Source of the DNA: Atrina japonica
Lineage: Eukaryota > Mollusca > Bivalvia > Pterioida > Pinnidae
Reading direction: 5' to 3'
NCBI GenBank assembly: GCA_030159075.1
Contig: BROG01000256.1
Coordinates: 165,001 to 229,000 of the forward strand
DNA: 64,000 bases
How positions within the stretch are numbered: the stretch's first letter is position 1; each line of letters opens with the position of its first letter. Under the pieces are notes generated by a model that worked only from the letters and a program-made list of their open reading frames with translations, had not been told where the DNA came from and ran no database searches. The position numbers were made by a program, and so were the translations under genes. Below are positions 59,353-64,000 of the stretch, one piece after another.

Positions 59353-60086
59353 TAATTATATGTATTTATATATTGGTATACATTGGAACATTTATATTGA
59401 GATAAATGTCTGTTGTGGGTCCTGGGTGTATGTATGTGTTGAAATAATGGTTGACTTGTTTCTGTTGATTTTTTAGTTAATAGCTATATACTTTATCATC
59501 GCCTTGACGATAATGAATAACAGTTCTTCTAGGTTCAGCTACCTTGATTGACTCAGAAAGTAATGGCGATCATATTTGGCATTTTTATGGCTCCTGGTAC
59601 ACCTACAACACTAAAACATCTCTGGTGTGGGGGTGGGTGTTCAGGACCTTGGTTTATCTATTAAATCATAAAATTGTATATGTGGTGAATTTTATCAAAT
59701 TTGTATACGGTAATTTTTTTTTTTCTGAAGGGAAGGTGGATGAAAAAGCATAGGGTTCATTTAAGTGCCTTTTTTTCTAAATTTGACAATCTGATATTTG
59801 GTACATTGATTAAATAGCTGAATATGATGGTAGGAATTGAGATAGTGAAATATTGGATAGTGGCTCTCTTTGTGGAATGCATTGGAGGTTAAATGAAAAA
59901 TATTGATAGTAAAAGTGCAAGATGTCTGCAGTGGTCATTACCTGTTTGTTCAGGAGCAGTATGACCTGCATATATTTAAAATAATCTACTGATCTTTTAT
60001 CAGTTTTGATAAAACATTCATACATATTATTTATTCATTATATATTTAAAAAAACATAATGCAGCTTATGATTGAATGATCTGTAT

Positions 60087-60135
60087 AGGCAGGTGCCCTT
60101 TATTCTGCAATGGTTGTTAATGCAAGTTTGTTAGA
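60087..60135. mobile_element. Element family E fragment
   Basis: 'ataggcaggtgccctttatt' and 'ggttgttaatgcaagttt', related to 21885 and 55832. Confidence 0.45.
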
Positions 60136-60840
60136 AAAAAAGTAAAGGAAACATCTATGTCATTTACATGTATATAATTTACATATATACTAACAAATTC
60201 AGAACCTTTACTTATATGTATACAAACATGATAATGAGTTTACAAGTAGAAAAAAATAGGTGGGTGTCCACTGTATTAACTACAACAATTTTACCACTGT
60301 ACCTTATAAAAAATTAACTGCCTCACGTTACATATCTTCTAAATGTACAATTTCTGTCGTATTAGTCAAAGAAAAATCTGAGTTAAATCAGATTAATGAT
60401 AAGATCTAAATTCATTTCAAGACAGATTATTGTTTTTAACATTTTTCTTGTATCGAGTATCATGTATTTGTGGAGAGTGATTCTCCATTTACCCTCGTCA
60501 CACAGAACACACATTGCACAAGAGCAGATGACACCCTGTCTTTGTCATAACAGCAGGAGAGTTTTATCTTACATACCTATACTGTATAGTATACAAAGTC
60601 TGTTTGCACAGATGCTAAACCCGAGATATTGCGCAATATTTGTACATTTTTGTGGCTTAATGTGTGATATCACTTTATTTGTATTTACTTCATTATATAC
60701 CTAAGTTTGTAAATAATCCGTCACCCCAGCCATCCCTTCAATTCCTCACTTATCACTTAAGTCGTTCACACCCCCTTCTTTCATTACATGGATAAGGGTG
60801 TTTGGAGTAAAAGTTAAGATGATAAAGAGATGATAAGAAC

Positions 60841-63650
60841 GCCCATCCACACACCACCACCCCCACCACAACACCCCAACACACACCAACCCCACCAACA
60901 CCCACACCGACCCCAACACCCCCCCCAAACACGAAAAAACAACCACAAAATCACCACTAACCACACCCCCAACCCTAAACAACACCCAAAACTCCACATC
61001 ACCCAACACCACCACAACCAACCACCACACAACCACCCCCACCTCAAACACACAAACACCCACCCCCCCCACCCACACACCACAATACCCCACAACCCAT
61101 ACACCCTCACATACACACTCATCACACAACAAACAACACCCCCACACACCACACACCCATACACACCACAACACACACCCCCAACACCAACCTCCACACA
61201 CCCACCAACCCCACACCACCAACAACACCCAAACCCCCAACCCACACAACAGCCCACACACCCACATCCCCCCCCACAACCCACCACAACCACCACCCAC
61301 CAACCTACACACCACCAACCCACCCACCACACACAACCCCACAAAACAACACAACCACCACATACAACCACCCACCACAACACCTCCTAACCACACAACC
61401 ACCCAAAAACACCACAACTCAAATCACAAACCAACCACCAAACAACACCCACCCAACAACCAAACAACCACCAAACCACCACACATTCCCCAACCTCCAA
61501 TCACACCACACCCCACCCACAACACCCACACCCAAACACCGCACGCAAACACAACACCCACAACCACCCCCTCACCACCCTACCACCCTACACCACACAA
61601 AAACCACCCCACCAACACCCCAACACACCCCCAAACCACAACAACACCCCCCCCACACAACCACACAATACACAAACTCACAACACAACCAACCCACATC
61701 AACCACAACCCAACACACACACACACCACCCCACACCCACAACACCACAGACCAAACAACCAACAACACAACATAACAACAGACCACCCAACACCCAAAC
61801 ACCCACACACCAAACACACCCAACACACCACCACCAAACAACAACACCCACCACAAAACCCACCCCACCACCAAGCAACAACACCCAACCACAACCCACA
61901 CACCCCCAACCACACCTCTCAACCCCCCACACCCCACCTCCCACCACCCCACCCAACCAACCACCAAACACCCACAAACCACAAACCGAACCTCCACAAC
62001 ACGACACAACCACCACAACAAACCCCACCACCACCACCTACAACCAGCACCCCCACAAAACCCCAACCAACCAACCTACCACAAACAACCCAAACCCACC
62101 ACCCAACACAGCAACCACCACCCCAACCACCCCAAAACACACACCACCTCACCAACCGAACAACGACCAACCCCGCAACCCACCACCCAAACACACCACA
62201 CACCCAAACACAACTACAATCCATACCACTCACAACCACGCAGCCCCACACAACACACACCCACACCACCAATGACCCCTCCACCACAACACAAAACACC
62301 ACTACACACAACAAACACCCACACCCAACCAAACCAAAACCCACCACCCAACAACCCACAACCCTACTACTCACCCCACAAACAACCACGAACTAACAAA
62401 CAACCGAACAACCCCAAAAACCACCACCAACACCAACACCCCACAAAAACCCCTACTAAAACCAACAACACCACCAACCACACGTACTTATCATGCTACC
62501 ACACAAAACACCCACAACCCCAACCACAAACACCAACCACAACACAACACACCCACACCCACCAAATCCCACCACACACCACCCCACCACCCCCTAACCA
62601 CACACCACACCACAACCACCAAACCCACAACAACACACAACACAACACCACCCACCAACACCACACCCACCCCCAACCACCCCCACACGCATACACCACA
62701 ACCACAAACACACCACAACCAAGCCACACACCCACACCACAAAACACCCCACCAACCTAAAAACACACAACACCCCAGACACACCACACACCCCCACCCC
62801 CCACCCACCCCACCCACACCCCACCCCACCACCAACCAACAGAACCCACACCAACACCCACAACCCTCACAACCAACCCAAACAAACACACCAACACACA
62901 CCCACCCCCAACCACATCCGCACGCCACACCCTCAAACACTACGACACACACACAATACACCGCACACAACACCCACACCCACCATCCACGACACAAACC
63001 GTCCCCCAACACCCAACCTACACATACAACCACACTACACAACCACACTCGCCTAACAACACAGACCATCCAACACCACCCCACCCATACAAACACCAAC
63101 ACACACCTCCACAAACCACACCAAACAACACCACCCCCCCACACACACCCACACAAACCTCCCCTACACATCACACACACAAACAACCACCCCCCACCCC
63201 ACCCCCACCCAAAACCACCCCACACAACAACCCCCCAACCACACCACAACACCCCCCTTACAAAACAGCACACACCCCACATCACACCACCACCCTACTC
63301 ACAGAAACACACCCAACACAACCCTCCCCACCACACCACCCACCGCCCTCCCAACAAACCACCCACCCCCACACAACACCCCAGAACACCCACCACCCCA
63401 ACAACAATCCCCCCCAACAACACAACCACACCAACCATACACCCACACCCCCGACAGAAATCCCCTCAGTCTCCCCCCCGCAAAATCGTCCCACAAAGTG
63501 ACCCAAAACAGTGATGCAACCAGAGATCACACACCATAAAAAAGACTTATCCAACCAACACACCCACATAAAAGACCCACCACCGACCCCCAGCCCACCC
63601 AATCCCAACCACCCCAACTCACCCAACCTACTTTACCCCCCCCCAACATT
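60841..63650. repeat. 2.8-kb tract composed almost only of A and C (plus strand)
   Basis: Each 60-base line has typically only zero to four G or T. It is not a clean tandem repeat: CA, CCA, CCCA and AACC motifs mix irregularly. The complementary strand is G/T only, which makes long stop-poor frames rich in Val, Gly, Cys and Trp; these are compositional artefacts. Edges: a C-rich, G-poor stretch (about 60718-60780) and a nearly C-free stretch (about 60782-60838) on the left; normal sequence resumes by about 63660, with a short mixed island at 63480-63560. It may be a degenerate satellite or a consensus/assembly error. Confidence 0.93.
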
Positions 63651-63659
63651 CCAACCCAG

Positions 63660-64000
63660 TGAACAGTGTTAGATAAAGGTGGAGAACCCAACCAATATCA
63701 CGCGCATGAAAAACTGGCCGAATCATTAGCATAAATCACTCTGGTCAGCTTTATTTTTCCTTTGATATCAGATTATCTTGTTTATATCTGATCGCTTTCA
63801 AGATGGTTATACCTATAGCTTGTGTTAGAGTTTAGATAGCCTGCATGCTTAGATCTATAAATTGCTTTTTGAATAGGAGTTTATTTGGCCAGAAACAGCC
63901 TATAAATCTATGTTATTGGGGTGTCTCTGTCCTTCTATGAATTTCCCTCAATGAAGTTAAGCTGTTATCACAACTTTCATTGATAAATATAAAGTACTGG
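63660..64000. other. Unremarkable AT-rich DNA at the window end
   Basis: No gene, repeat or site recognised. Confidence 0.5.

Larger units (their letters stand above)
29464..60840 (+). other. Repeat-dominated region, no confident exon (probable MICU introns or intergenic DNA)
   Basis: If the MICU-like gene continues, this is intronic. I searched by eye for the EF-hand and 'GxISYTEYLFLL' segments and did not find them. Exon-like pieces with acceptable splice sites occur (for example 43019-43107 after CCTGCAG and before GTAAGA, and 43308 onward after GGTGCAG) but do not match MICU. Confidence 0.4.

Noticed and set aside
60746..63626. Many long open frames (up to about 264 codons) on both strands in the A/C-only tract
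   Set aside because: A strand without T cannot form any stop codon, and one of G/T only has no A for TAA, TAG or TGA. Open frames here are forced by composition, with Val/Gly/Cys/Trp or Pro/Thr/His/Asn repeats and no domain.

Overview
The window looks like nuclear DNA of an invertebrate metazoan, most probably a bivalve or other mollusc. It is AT-rich and intron-rich, with only two recognisable protein genes in 64 kb. It is crowded with microsatellites, minisatellites, tRNA-derived SINEs and short inverted-repeat (MITE-like) elements. Several SINE tails carry the 'gtgggacgttaaac' or 'gtgtggcgtaaaac' type ending that I associate with molluscan genomes. The bivalve assignment is inference; no rRNA or mitochondrial marker is present.

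Genes. A divergent pair lies between about 12 and 29.5 kb. On the minus strand, three exons (17795-17534, 13251-13130, 12672-12091) join in phase into a roughly 321-residue secreted protein of the fibroblast growth factor family, with an unusually long, very basic C-terminal tail. About 1.6 kb away on the plus strand begins a MICU2/MICU3-like mitochondrial calcium-uptake regulator. Its exon 1 (19385-19606) carries an N-terminal mitochondrial/membrane segment and its exon 2 (29316-29463) carries the conserved 'RFxQFASVEYxGxPYMTPQDFL' region. The EF-hand exons were not found, so they are either beyond the window or were missed. A 15-bp candidate microexon lies at 36225-36239.

Layout. 1-12 kb: intergenic, with a dispersed element family (about 0.3-0.9, 2.0, 4.3 and 5.8-6.0 kb), a 67-bp tandem array, a TTAA-bounded MITE and a cluster of long (TA)n tracts. 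12-17.8 kb: FGF-like gene, with (TA)n in intron 2 and (GA)n tracts in intron 1. 19.4-29.5 kb: first two MICU exons and a 9.7-kb intron with a 72-bp minisatellite. 29.5-60.7 kb: repeat-dominated DNA, presumably further MICU introns, with SINEs, TACAGT-ended and TTAA-ended MITEs, a tandem array of 67-bp hairpin units (29.75-30.3 kb), a 43-bp array (33 kb), a 108-bp perfect palindrome (45.14-45.25 kb), a 31-bp array inside a MITE (46.2 kb), a 69-bp-arm foldback (51.8 kb) and a 23-bp minisatellite (53 kb). 60.84-63.65 kb: a remarkable 2.8-kb tract made almost only of A and C on the plus strand. 63.65-64 kb: ordinary AT-rich sequence.

Nothing links the two genes functionally beyond their head-to-head arrangement. 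No bacterial, CRISPR or intact autonomous transposon gene was seen. The most unusual object is the A/C-only tract; the richest biology is the network of nested short non-autonomous elements and the satellites that grow out of them.
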